A stretch of 55,345 bases of DNA, taken from assembly GCA_030154185.1 (NCBI GenBank), contig JASKKK010000016.1:1-55345 (forward strand). Reading direction: 5' to 3'. The position numbers were made by a program, and so were the translations under genes. The notes under the pieces were generated by a model. It ran no database searches, had not been told where the DNA came from, and worked only from the letters and a program-made list of their open reading frames with translations. The DNA is from Desulfuromonadales bacterium. GTDB lineage: Bacteria; Desulfobacterota; Desulfuromonadia; Desulfuromonadales; Syntrophotaleaceae. Shown piece by piece: positions 9,247 to 17,653 of the stretch. How positions within the stretch are numbered: the stretch's first letter is position 1; every line of letters starts with the position of its first letter.

Positions 9247-12200
9247 GTGGCAAAGTCTCTTATCACACAGATGGATTCAATGCTGAAACGAAGTGTCGCC
9301 ATATTCCTGTTCTGCATGATTTTCGCCTCCGTGGCCAAGGCCGGGGTGTTCTCTTTTCTGGAGACCTTTACCGATCCGGCAGGGGTAAGGGAAACGACAG
9401 CTCCCGGAGAAGACGCCGAAAAGCATCTCGATCCCGCCCGGCCTCTCACTTCCTGGCTCCACGATCCCTCCATCTTCGACGAGGCTCAGGGCGATCGCAT
9501 CGAGACCCGCCAGGTCGCAGAGCGCCAGGTCGAGACGATCAAACTCGAAAATCTGGTGCCGGCGATCCTCTTTCCGTTGGGCAAGGCCGAGATTCCCGAT
9601 GACTACCTGCCGCGCCTGCGCAAGGTATTGCGCGACATGCGCGATCGCGAAAACGTGCGGCTGCATCTGGTCGGCCATACGGATCCCGTGTCGCTGACCC
9701 CCGCCCTGCAGAAGATTTACGGCGACAATCTCGGCCTGTCCCGCGAACGGGCCGGCACCGTTGCCGAGTACTTCCAGCAGGCTCTCGATCTGCCGCCGGA
9801 GGCGATCTCCTACGAAGGCAAGGGCGACACCCAGCCCGCCGCCAGCAACGCCACCGAGGCTGGACGGCGTCTCAATCGGCGCGTGGAAGTGCAGGTCTGG
9901 TACGACGAAATCAGCGAACAGATGGTCGAGAAGGAGGTGGTGATTCCTTCCGAGATTCACCAGGTCAAGGTCTGCCGCACCGAAACCGTCTGCAAGATGC
10001 GCTACCTGGACGGTCATGCCCATCGCGCCCGGGTTCGCAACCTGGTCGCGCCCATGCATTACGAGCAGGGCATGCTCGAGGTGTCCGAACCCTTTCTGCG
10101 ACAGGTCCGGCAGGCGATGAAAAACCTGCAGGATAAGCAGAACCTCACCGTCAAGTTCATCGCCCATAGCGACAACATCCCCCTGCAGGGGCGCGAGAAA
10201 CGGATCTACGGTGACCCGCTCGGGTTCTCCAAGGCCGTGGCCCGGAGGGTGCTGCTGGCCGTGCAGGAAGATTTGAAGTTACCCAATCCGGCCGTGGCCT
10301 GCGAGGGCAGGGGGGCGACCCAGCCGGTGGCATCCAACGATACCCAGCAGGGCCGGGCGCTGAACCGCCGCGTCGATGTGGAGTTCTGGTACGACGATCC
10401 GCTGCAGGAGCTGCCCGACGAGCCGCAGATGTGTCCCGACACCTCCGGCGGCGAAATCGTCACCCGGGTCTACCAGCCGTCCGGGGGATCGGTTGCACCG
10501 ATCCTGTTCGAAAACGGCAAACCGGTTCTGCCTCCCGGCTGCATGGGACAGCTGCGGCGCGCCATGAACGAGATCGCCGCCAAGGACAATGTGCGCCTGC
10601 GGTTCGTCGGCTACACCCGCAACCAGCGCCTCGACCGGCGCACCGCCGCGGTCTACGGGGACGACGTCGGTCTGTCGACGGCCCGTGCCCACCGTGCCAT
10701 GGGGGTCCTCTGCCGCAAGATGGGCCTGGCGCTGGAACGGGCCGAGTTCGAGGGGCGGGGCTATGTCCAGTCCGACGACGTGGTCAACGCCGGCTTTATC
10801 GAGTCGGATACTTCGCGGGTCCAGGTGCAGGTCGTTTACGACGAACTGGTTCCCCTCGACGATTACGAGGGGGTGGAGATCACCCCCATCACCCGCGAGG
10901 TGCAGACGGCCAATCCCTACGCGCTGAATCTGATGCGCATCACCGTCGACGGCGCACCTCTGGACGACCCCGGCAAGTGCAGTTCCGACGTGCAGCGCTG
11001 CACCGACGCGGCTCTGGACGATGCCCGCATCCAGTTCAAACAAAACAACCTGCGACTGCAGCCGCGCCTCAATGTCACCGCCTGGCCGCGCAGCATCGCT
11101 TACCGGGACCGGGCGGATACCGCGCTGGTCGAAAACCTGGTGCGTTTCCGTCTGTACAGCAACTACCGCAGCTTCATCAAGCGGGCCGAAGTGCGGATTT
11201 TCGAAAAAGAACAGTCGGTGCGCGACGTGCCGCTGGCCGTCGTCGAACTGAACGCCGACGGCTTTGCACAGTGGCAGCCCGAATGCGAAGCCCCATCCAC
11301 ACCGGCGTGCGAGCTCGCCTACCTGGTGCGGGTCTACGACGAAGCGGGGCATTTCGACGAGACCGCCGTCCAGCCTCTGTGGGTGGTCGACAGCATCGAT
11401 GCGGTCGAGGCCGAAGCCGATCCCGACAAGGAACTGCTGGCCGGTTACGGCGAGAGCCGCCTGGCCCGGCAGAACATCCCCCTGAATGGCGGTACGGTGC
11501 AGGCCTTCGGCAGTGCCATCCCCGAGGGTTTCAACGTGTGGCTGGCCGGTTATGCCGTGCCGGTGGATGCGCAGGGGCGCTTCATCGCCGAGGAGATCCT
11601 GCCCCCGGGGATGCACAGCGTCGAGGTGGCGGTGCTCGACGAGGGAGGCAGCGGCCAGTTGTACCTGCGCGACCTGGAACTGAAAAAAAACGACTGGTTC
11701 ACCGTGGGGATTGCCGACCTGACCCTGTCGGGCAGCAGTACCAGCGGACCGGCCGAACTGGTGGCGCCGGACAACGACCACTACGACGAAAGTGCCGGCA
11801 TCGACGGGCGGCTGGCTTTTTACACCAAGGGCAAGTTCGGCAGCGACTGGCAGCTGACCGCCAGCGCCGATACCCGCGAAGGTCCGCTGGACGAGATCTT
11901 CACCAACTTCCTCGACAAGTCGCCCGAAGCCCTGTTCCGGCGCATCGATCCGGATCGTCACTACCCGACCTTCGGCGACGACGGCACCGTGATCGAGGAT
12001 GCGCCCACCAACGGCAAGTTCTACCTGCGCCTGCAAAACGGACCGAACTACGCTCTTTGGGGCAATTTCAAGGTCGCCTATACCGATAACTATCTGGCCC
12101 ACGTGGATCGCGGCCTGTACGGCGGTAACCTGCATTACCAGACCGGCGACACCACCCGCTTCGGAGAACAGCGCCTGGCGGCCGATGCCTTCGCTGCCGA

Positions 12201-14370
12201 CCCGGGAACCCTGGCCGGGCGGGACGAATTGCGCGGTACCGGCGGCTCCCTCTATTACCTGCGCCGGCAGGATGTCCTCGAGGGTTCCGAAAGCGTGCGC
12301 ATCGAGGTGCGTGACAAAGACTCCGGCATCGTGCTCGGGGTCAAGAACCTGACCCCGGTGCTCGACTACGATATCGACTATCTTCAGGGCCGCATCCTGC
12401 TGTCGCAGCCCCTGGCCTCGACCGCCGCCGACGACCTGCTGGTGCAGAGCGACGCGACCGGCGGAAATCCCGCCTTTTTGGTGGTGCGCTACGAATTCAC
12501 TCCCGGCGTCGATGAACTCGACACCCTGGCGGTCGGCGGTCAGGTGCACTACTGGCTCAGCGATTACGTCAAGCTCGGTCTGACCGCCAACCGCGAAGAT
12601 GCCGAAGGTAGCGAAAACAACCTGTACGGGGCGAATCTGACCCTGCGCAAGTCGACGGGATCGTGGGTACGCCTCGAAACAGGCCGCAGCGAAGGGGCGG
12701 GAACGACCACCACCACTTCCGTCGACGGTGGCTATACCGTCTCCTCGGTAGCTGCGGATGAAAACGCGGAAGCCCTGGCTTACCGCGTCGACTCGAGTCT
12801 TGAACTGCAGGATTTCTTCGCCGACGCCAAGGGCCGCTTGACGCTTTATTACGAAAACCTCGAGGCGGGTTATTCCGCCCCCGGGCTGAACACCGACCGG
12901 GACCTGACCCGTTACGGCGGCACGGCGGTGCTGCCCCTGTTCGAGCGATTCGACCTGCACTTGAAGACCGACTTCCAGATCCAGGACCAGGGGGTGGAAA
13001 CCGAAGCCAGCGAACTGGATGTCGATTACCGCCTCGGTGAACACTGGACCCTCAGTTCCGGGCTGCGGCGCGACACCCGCGAGGACAAATCGACGGTGGT
13101 CCCCGAGACCCAGGAAGAGGGCGACCGCACCGACCTGGTGGCCCGGGTGCGGTACGATTCCAAGGCCCGTTGGAGCGGCTACGGCTATGTGCAGGGATCG
13201 GTCATGACCACCGGCACCCGCGAGGACAATGCCCGTGTCGGGGCCGGCGGCAGCTATCGCGTGACCGACCGTTTCAAGGTCGACGGCGAAGTGTCCCAGG
13301 GCAACCTCGGCACCGGCGCCCGGGTCGGCACCGAGTACCTGTACTCCGATCGCACCACCCTGTACCTCGATTACACCCTGGAGAACGAGCGTTCCGACAA
13401 CGGTGTGCGGGCCCGCAAGGGGAGCATGACCTCCGGTTTCCGCACCCGTTATTCGGACAGCGCCAGCCTGTTCCTCGAAGAGCGTTACACCCACGGCGAC
13501 GTGCCGACGGGGCTGGTGCATTCCACCGGTGTCGATCTTTCCCCCACCGACCGGCTCAATCTCGGCGCCAATATCGACGTCGGCACCCTCCGTGACCATC
13601 AGACCGGTGCCGAACTCGAGCGCCGGGCCGCCGCGGTGAGGGTCGGTTACGGTTTCGAGGCCCTGAAGTTCGCCAGTGCCGTGGAATACAGGGTGGACGA
13701 TGCGGAGCAGTCCGATGCCAGCACTGTCGAACGCACCACCTGGCTGTTTAAAAACAGCCTCAAGTACCAGATGTATCCCGACTGGCGCCTGATAGGCAAA
13801 TTCAATTATTCCCTCAGCGAGAGTTCGCAGGGACAGTTCTACGACGGCAACTATACCGAAGGGGTGCTCGGTTTCGCCTATCGTCCCGTCGACAACGACC
13901 GCCTCAATGCGCTGCTCAAATACACATACTTCTACAACCTTCCGGCCGTCGACCAGGTGAGCGGCACCTCTTCAAGCGCCGACGTCGTCCAGCGCAGCCA
14001 CATTTTCGCCCTCGACGTCATGTACGACCTGACGCCCCGCTGGACGGTGGGAGGAAAGGTCGCTTATCGCCGGGGCGAGGTGAGCCTGGACCGGGATGAC
14101 CCCGAATTCTTCAGCAGCCAGGCCCTCCTGTACGTGCTGCGCGCCGACTGGCACTTCCTGCATCGCTGGGACGCCCTGCTCGAAGCGCGCATGCTCGACC
14201 TGCCGGACGCCGAAGATCGGCTGAGCGGCGCATTGATCGCTCTCTACCGACACTTCGGCAAGCACATCAAACTGGGGGCCGGCTACAACTTCAGCACGTT
14301 TTCGGACGATCTGACCGACCTGAATTACGACCATCAGGGGGTGTTCGTCAACCTGATCGGCAAAATGTAG
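9247..14370 (+). CDS. triple OmpA-domain outer-membrane beta-barrel protein (1707 aa)
   Basis: The N-terminal signal peptide includes SVAIFLFCMIFASVAKA. Three OmpA-C-like modules follow at about residues 102-220, 264-383 and 414-535. The first two keep the Asp of the peptidoglycan-binding motif (GHTD, HSD) and NRRVE/NRRVD. The third has YTR and SRVQ instead. Each module has a shared insert IYGD/VYGD-xxG(L/F)S. After a mixed linker, residues ~850-1707 alternate polar and aromatic residues in long strands, as in outer-membrane barrels. The C-terminus is NLIGKM, not the usual terminal aromatic. GTG 9247 is chosen for GGAGGG 7 nt upstream; ATG 9271 or 9280 would also keep the signal peptide. It probably anchors the surface protein encoded upstream to outer membrane and cell wall (inference). 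Confidence 0.8.
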   Translation: MAKSLITQMDSMLKRSVAIFLFCMIFASVAKAGVFSFLETFTDPAGVRETTAPGEDAEKHLDPARPLTSWLHDPSIFDEAQGDRIETRQVAERQVETIKLENLVPAILFPLGKAEIPDDYLPRLRKVLRDMRDRENVRLHLVGHTDPVSLTPALQKIYGDNLGLSRERAGTVAEYFQQALDLPPEAISYEGKGDTQPAASNATEAGRRLNRRVEVQVWYDEISEQMVEKEVVIPSEIHQVKVCRTETVCKMRYLDGHAHRARVRNLVAPMHYEQGMLEVSEPFLRQVRQAMKNLQDKQNLTVKFIAHSDNIPLQGREKRIYGDPLGFSKAVARRVLLAVQEDLKLPNPAVACEGRGATQPVASNDTQQGRALNRRVDVEFWYDDPLQELPDEPQMCPDTSGGEIVTRVYQPSGGSVAPILFENGKPVLPPGCMGQLRRAMNEIAAKDNVRLRFVGYTRNQRLDRRTAAVYGDDVGLSTARAHRAMGVLCRKMGLALERAEFEGRGYVQSDDVVNAGFIESDTSRVQVQVVYDELVPLDDYEGVEITPITREVQTANPYALNLMRITVDGAPLDDPGKCSSDVQRCTDAALDDARIQFKQNNLRLQPRLNVTAWPRSIAYRDRADTALVENLVRFRLYSNYRSFIKRAEVRIFEKEQSVRDVPLAVVELNADGFAQWQPECEAPSTPACELAYLVRVYDEAGHFDETAVQPLWVVDSIDAVEAEADPDKELLAGYGESRLARQNIPLNGGTVQAFGSAIPEGFNVWLAGYAVPVDAQGRFIAEEILPPGMHSVEVAVLDEGGSGQLYLRDLELKKNDWFTVGIADLTLSGSSTSGPAELVAPDNDHYDESAGIDGRLAFYTKGKFGSDWQLTASADTREGPLDEIFTNFLDKSPEALFRRIDPDRHYPTFGDDGTVIEDAPTNGKFYLRLQNGPNYALWGNFKVAYTDNYLAHVDRGLYGGNLHYQTGDTTRFGEQRLAADAFAADPGTLAGRDELRGTGGSLYYLRRQDVLEGSESVRIEVRDKDSGIVLGVKNLTPVLDYDIDYLQGRILLSQPLASTAADDLLVQSDATGGNPAFLVVRYEFTPGVDELDTLAVGGQVHYWLSDYVKLGLTANREDAEGSENNLYGANLTLRKSTGSWVRLETGRSEGAGTTTTTSVDGGYTVSSVAADENAEALAYRVDSSLELQDFFADAKGRLTLYYENLEAGYSAPGLNTDRDLTRYGGTAVLPLFERFDLHLKTDFQIQDQGVETEASELDVDYRLGEHWTLSSGLRRDTREDKSTVVPETQEEGDRTDLVARVRYDSKARWSGYGYVQGSVMTTGTREDNARVGAGGSYRVTDRFKVDGEVSQGNLGTGARVGTEYLYSDRTTLYLDYTLENERSDNGVRARKGSMTSGFRTRYSDSASLFLEERYTHGDVPTGLVHSTGVDLSPTDRLNLGANIDVGTLRDHQTGAELERRAAAVRVGYGFEALKFASAVEYRVDDAEQSDASTVERTTWLFKNSLKYQMYPDWRLIGKFNYSLSESSQGQFYDGNYTEGVLGFAYRPVDNDRLNALLKYTYFYNLPAVDQVSGTSSSADVVQRSHIFALDVMYDLTPRWTVGGKVAYRRGEVSLDRDDPEFFSSQALLYVLRADWHFLHRWDALLEARMLDLPDAEDRLSGALIALYRHFGKHIKLGAGYNFSTFSDDLTDLNYDHQGVFVNLIGKM

Positions 14371-14960
14371 CCTGGGTTGTTCATGAACCGGGCCGGGGAA
14401 AAGCAGGCCGTGAATTTTTTAATCGAAATCGAGAATGAAATGGACGTTTGGATTGGAGGGGGTCGCCCTGTCGACGGCGGCAGCGGCCCGGGAAAACAAA
14501 ACCACAGCGGAAGGTGAATCATGAAAAGAGCCTGGACATATTTCGCATTAACGATGGTGTTTTTGACCTGGATTTCATCTGCCTGTGCGGAAGGCCTGTC
14601 GAGGGACCAATTGTTCTACCCCTGCGGCATTTCGGCCGACATGCGGAGGGGGGACATTCTTCCCGAGGCCGATGTGATGCCGTCGGCGCACATGGTCACG
14701 GTGGATAGGGTGTATGAACCGACCTCGCATTGGAACCATGGGGAAAACGATCGTCATGCCCATCTCGAAGGCGAACCGGCGAATCCGTACCTGCTGCATG
14801 CCGACTGGTGTTTGAGCCGGCAGGTCAAACTGGGAGCCGGCTACAACTTCGACGGGCTCTCGGATGAACTGGCCGAGTTCGAGTACGACAACGAGGGCCT
14901 GTTCATCTACGTGATCGGCAAAATGTAGCCCGGATTATTCATGAACAAACCGGGCTGGAT
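14358..14960 (+). repeat. duplicated gene-end segments with TTCATGAA hairpins
   Basis: The sequence GGCAAAATGTAGCC, which holds a stop codon and is followed by TTCATGAA and a GC-rich arm, occurs at the end of the barrel gene (14360-14396) and again at the end of the small gene (14918-14957). In the second copy GCCCGG pairs with CCGGGC around the TTCATGAA palindrome. Neither has a T-run. The shared 3' flank shows that a segment spanning the gene end was copied, and it may act as a processing or weak stop structure between operon genes. Confidence 0.55.
14521..14928 (+). CDS. small exported chimeric protein: signal peptide joined to barrel C-terminus
   Basis: This 135-residue protein appears to be made of two copied parts. 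Its first ~30 residues (MKRAWTYFALTMVFL, then AEGLSRDQL) match the signal peptide region of the next gene (MKKVWRYFALTMAVL, then AEDISKDQM), and the upstream GCGGAAGGTGAA is shared too. Its last ~33 residues (KLGAGYNF to YVIGKM) match the final strands of the upstream barrel protein. The middle is unrecognised and carries several His residues. It could be a degraded duplicate or a small outer-membrane-associated product. A normal Shine-Dalgarno (GGAAGG) and intact frame argue that it is still translated. Confidence 0.65.
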   Translation: MKRAWTYFALTMVFLTWISSACAEGLSRDQLFYPCGISADMRRGDILPEADVMPSAHMVTVDRVYEPTSHWNHGENDRHAHLEGEPANPYLLHADWCLSRQVKLGAGYNFDGLSDELAEFEYDNEGLFIYVIGKM

Positions 14961-15026
14961 CAAAATCTAAGGGGTGCCAGGTCGACAGGCCCTGGAATAA
15001 AACCAACGCTTGGCGGAAGGTGAAAC

Positions 15027-15542
15027 ATGAAGAAAGTCTGGAGATATTTCGCGTTAACCATGGCGGTGCTCGTACTGAGTTGCTCCGCTTATGCCGAAGA
15101 CATCTCGAAGGATCAGATGAAAGGCCTGGATGAACAGGTTCAGGATATCAAGGGAGACGTGCTCGGAATCGCAGCGCAGCTGACCCAGCTCGAAGAGAAG
15201 CTGCTCTATCCCTCCGATACCCAGGTGGCGGTGTTCGTATCCCTGGTCGAGGGTGAACAATTTCGTCTCGACGGGGTCAGCCTCGAGCTCGGAGGCAAGT
15301 CGGTGGCCAACCATCTTTACAGCTTCAAGGAACTCGAAGCCTTGCAGAAGGGCGGCGTGCAGCGGATTTATACCGGCAACGTCACCACCGGCGACCATGA
15401 CCTGCAGGTGACTCTCATCGGCAAGTCCGAAAGCGGGGCCGGTCTTTTGCGCACGGAAACCTTCACCTTCAATAAATCTGTCGGTCCGAAGATCGTGGAA
15501 ATCATCCTGGCCGAAAACTCCCTCGGTTTCAGGGACTGGTGA
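15027..15542 (+). CDS. small exported protein with N-terminal coiled coil, unknown function
   Basis: The 171-residue product has a signal peptide (MKKVWRYFALTMAVLVLSCSAYA), a short acidic coiled-coil segment (about residues 28-62) and a predicted beta-rich domain beginning LLYPSDTQVAVFVSLVEG. GGAAGG precedes the ATG by about 6 nt. I recognise the overall type as a conserved partner near large DUF11/OmpA genes but cannot name a function. It is the likely parent of the signal sequence in the preceding chimeric gene. A periplasmic location is predicted. Confidence 0.7.
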   Translation: MKKVWRYFALTMAVLVLSCSAYAEDISKDQMKGLDEQVQDIKGDVLGIAAQLTQLEEKLLYPSDTQVAVFVSLVEGEQFRLDGVSLELGGKSVANHLYSFKELEALQKGGVQRIYTGNVTTGDHDLQVTLIGKSESGAGLLRTETFTFNKSVGPKIVEIILAENSLGFRDW

Positions 15543-15702
15543 AAAGCAGTCACTGGTCACTGGTCACTAGTCACTAGTCACTGGCATTAGGGAGTGTCCA
15601 TAGAGGTTTTGCAAATGACAAATGACGAATGACAAATGACATGTTCAAAACATGACAAGTGACATGTTCAACGCATGACGATTGACCAAGGACAACCAAC
15701 GA
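15543..15702. repeat. short direct repeats inside the operon (TCACTGG/TCACTAG and CAAATGAC types)
   Basis: The spacer contains about five head-to-tail copies of a 7-mer (TCACTGG or TCACTAG). Several AAATGAC-type 7-mers follow, and then two ~21-nt copies starting GACATGTTCAA. The same families appear at 31082-31175 and 49380-49415. No gene is visible. The repeats interrupt an otherwise co-directional gene series, so they look like a spreading or replication-slippage sequence rather than functional spacer. Confidence 0.7.
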
Positions 15703-15730
15703 ATTGAACAGGGCTTTTTACGGGACATTT

Positions 15731-17653
15731 ATGATCAGGTTTCTGGTTTCACTCACAATCCTGCTGTTCGCTTCCTCTGCTTTGGCGGACGGTTCTTCCG
15801 TTACGCCGCCGCCGAAGGAAGCGCCCATTACCAGCGTGCCGAAGGAGCTGAAAGATCTCTTTTACGGCGAGTCCCTGTACCATGCCTTCCAGGGCGACTG
15901 GTTCGAGGCCATTGCCCGCCTGGATACCGAACTGTGGCAGTACCACGGGCTTGACGAGCCGCAGCGCGATTCCCTTTTCCGGCACATCGATCAGGCCGAA
16001 TTCGCCGTCGGGGATTTCGAGCTGGCCTACCGGATGCACCAGCGCGCCGGCCGCGCCATTACCGCGGTCATCGAAGGCAACGTCGAGCAGCCGGTACGCA
16101 ATACGGCCATCTATCGCCTGGCGCGGCTCTACTTCCGTAAGGATCAGCCGGTGCGGGCTCTGCACACGGTGGAACGCATCGAGGGGGCGGTTCCCGAGGG
16201 CCTGCGCGAGGATCTGGATTTTCTGCGGGCACAGATCCTGATGGCCAACGGTCGTTTCAAAGGCGCCGTGTCGACCCTGCGGGAGCTGCTGGAGAGCGGG
16301 AGTTGCCAGGGCTTTTCCGGTTACAACCTCGGCATCGCCCTGATGAGGGACGGGCAGGAACGGGAGGGACGTCTGCATCTCGACCGCAACGGTCAGATCC
16401 CCTGCGAGGATTCCGCGGCCCTGGCGATCAGGGATAAATCGAATCTGGTGCTCGGCGAAAAGCTGCTGGAAGAGGCTGCCTACGACGGTGCCAGACAGAT
16501 CCTCGACCGGGTGCGTCTCGGCGGTCCCTTTTCCAACCGTGCGCTGCTCGGCTCGGGCTGGGCCGATGCTTACCAGGGCCGTTTCGAACGGGCGCTGGTG
16601 CCCTGGAGCATCCTCGCCGACCGGGAGATCACCGACTCCGCGGTGCAGGAAGCCCTGCTTGCGGTCCCCTATGCCTACGCCAAACTGGGGGTGTACAGCA
16701 AGGCGGCGGTGCTTTACGGCCGCGCTCTGGAGGCCTTCGGCAGCGAGGTTGCCAAACTCGATGCCTCGATCGGCAGCATCCGCGAAGGCAAATTTCTCAA
16801 AGCCCTGGTGCGTGAAGAACTGAAGCAGGATGCCAACTGGGTGGTCAAGCTGCGTCAATTGCCGGAAACGCCCGAAACCTATTACCTGCTCGACCTGATG
16901 GCCTCCCACGATTTCCAGGAGTCGTTGAAAAATTACCTGGATCTGGAGGCATTGCGCAAGAAACTTGAGATCTGGGAGGGGGATCTGGATGCGTTCGAGG
17001 AACTGATCCGCCTGCGCCGGGCCTATTACGAGCCGCTGCTGCCCGAAATCGACCGGCAGTTTCGGCGTCTCGATTCGCAAATGCGCCTGCGTCTGGAACA
17101 GCGCGACCACATCGAAAAACGTCTGCATGCGATGCTGACCGCACCGCGGCCGGACTACCTGGCCACCGCCGAGGAACGCATCCTCAAGCAGCAGGTTGCC
17201 CGGATCGAACCGGCCCTGCCCGCCGGGGAGGACCTGCCGGAAGAGCTCGAAGCCCGCATCGGACGTCTGCTGGGGGTGCTCACGTTTAATATCCGCACCG
17301 ATTACGACCGGCGCCTGACCGAAGCTTTCCACCATATGGACGAGCTGAACCGGCTCATCGAGGCGTTGCGGAAGCAGTACGCCGCCTACGTGAGGGTGCG
17401 CCAGGCCGCAACCCAGAGCTATAAGGGCTACGACGAAACAATCCGCCGCCAGCGCGGCCGGATCGCCGAAGCCCGGGAAATGGTGGCGACCCTGATGGCC
17501 CGGCAGGGGCATATTCTGGAAGTCATGGCTGAAAACGAACTCACCAGTCGACGCGACCGGCTGGCGGAATACCAGATCAAGGCCCGGTTTGCCCTGGCGG
17601 ACAGTTACGATCGCGCCACCCGGGCACAAGGTCTGAAAAAGGTGAATCAATGA
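15731..17653 (+). CDS. exported TPR/coiled-coil protein of the envelope machine
   Basis: The product (about 640 residues from this start) has a clean signal peptide (MIRFLVSLTILLFASSALADG), helical TPR-like repeats through about residue 400 (for example YRLARLYFRKDQPVRALHTV and SGYNLGIALMRDGQ), and a Glu/Arg-rich coiled-coil C-terminal third. ATG 15731 is preferred over an in-frame TTG at 15704 because it gives a canonical signal peptide and has GGGA 6 nt upstream. It overlaps the next gene by ATGA. A periplasmic scaffold role is inferred from the neighbours; TPR proteins occupy comparable places in the Myxococcus Glt complex. Confidence 0.75.
   Translation: MIRFLVSLTILLFASSALADGSSVTPPPKEAPITSVPKELKDLFYGESLYHAFQGDWFEAIARLDTELWQYHGLDEPQRDSLFRHIDQAEFAVGDFELAYRMHQRAGRAITAVIEGNVEQPVRNTAIYRLARLYFRKDQPVRALHTVERIEGAVPEGLREDLDFLRAQILMANGRFKGAVSTLRELLESGSCQGFSGYNLGIALMRDGQEREGRLHLDRNGQIPCEDSAALAIRDKSNLVLGEKLLEEAAYDGARQILDRVRLGGPFSNRALLGSGWADAYQGRFERALVPWSILADREITDSAVQEALLAVPYAYAKLGVYSKAAVLYGRALEAFGSEVAKLDASIGSIREGKFLKALVREELKQDANWVVKLRQLPETPETYYLLDLMASHDFQESLKNYLDLEALRKKLEIWEGDLDAFEELIRLRRAYYEPLLPEIDRQFRRLDSQMRLRLEQRDHIEKRLHAMLTAPRPDYLATAEERILKQQVARIEPALPAGEDLPEELEARIGRLLGVLTFNIRTDYDRRLTEAFHHMDELNRLIEALRKQYAAYVRVRQAATQSYKGYDETIRRQRGRIAEAREMVATLMARQGHILEVMAENELTSRRDRLAEYQIKARFALADSYDRATRAQGLKKVNQ

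Noticed and set aside
9100-9290. Frameshift joining the giant surface protein and the OmpA-barrel protein into one gene
   Set aside because: The giant protein ends in a natural-looking ETEVFWRRG tail, and the next protein has its own Shine-Dalgarno and signal peptide, so they are two genes.
10431-12089. 552-codon plus-strand frame inside the OmpA-barrel gene
   Set aside because: Arg-rich shifted-frame product of GC-rich codons; the overlapping frame encodes conserved OmpA modules.
10279-13599. 1106-codon minus-strand open frame inside the OmpA-barrel gene
   Set aside because: Antisense shadow of a high-GC gene, with Gly/Val/Gln-rich sequence and no recognisable domain.
15543-15702. CRISPR-like array
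   Set aside because: Units are only 7-21 nt, adjoin without unique spacers of regular length and are degenerate; no cas genes are present.
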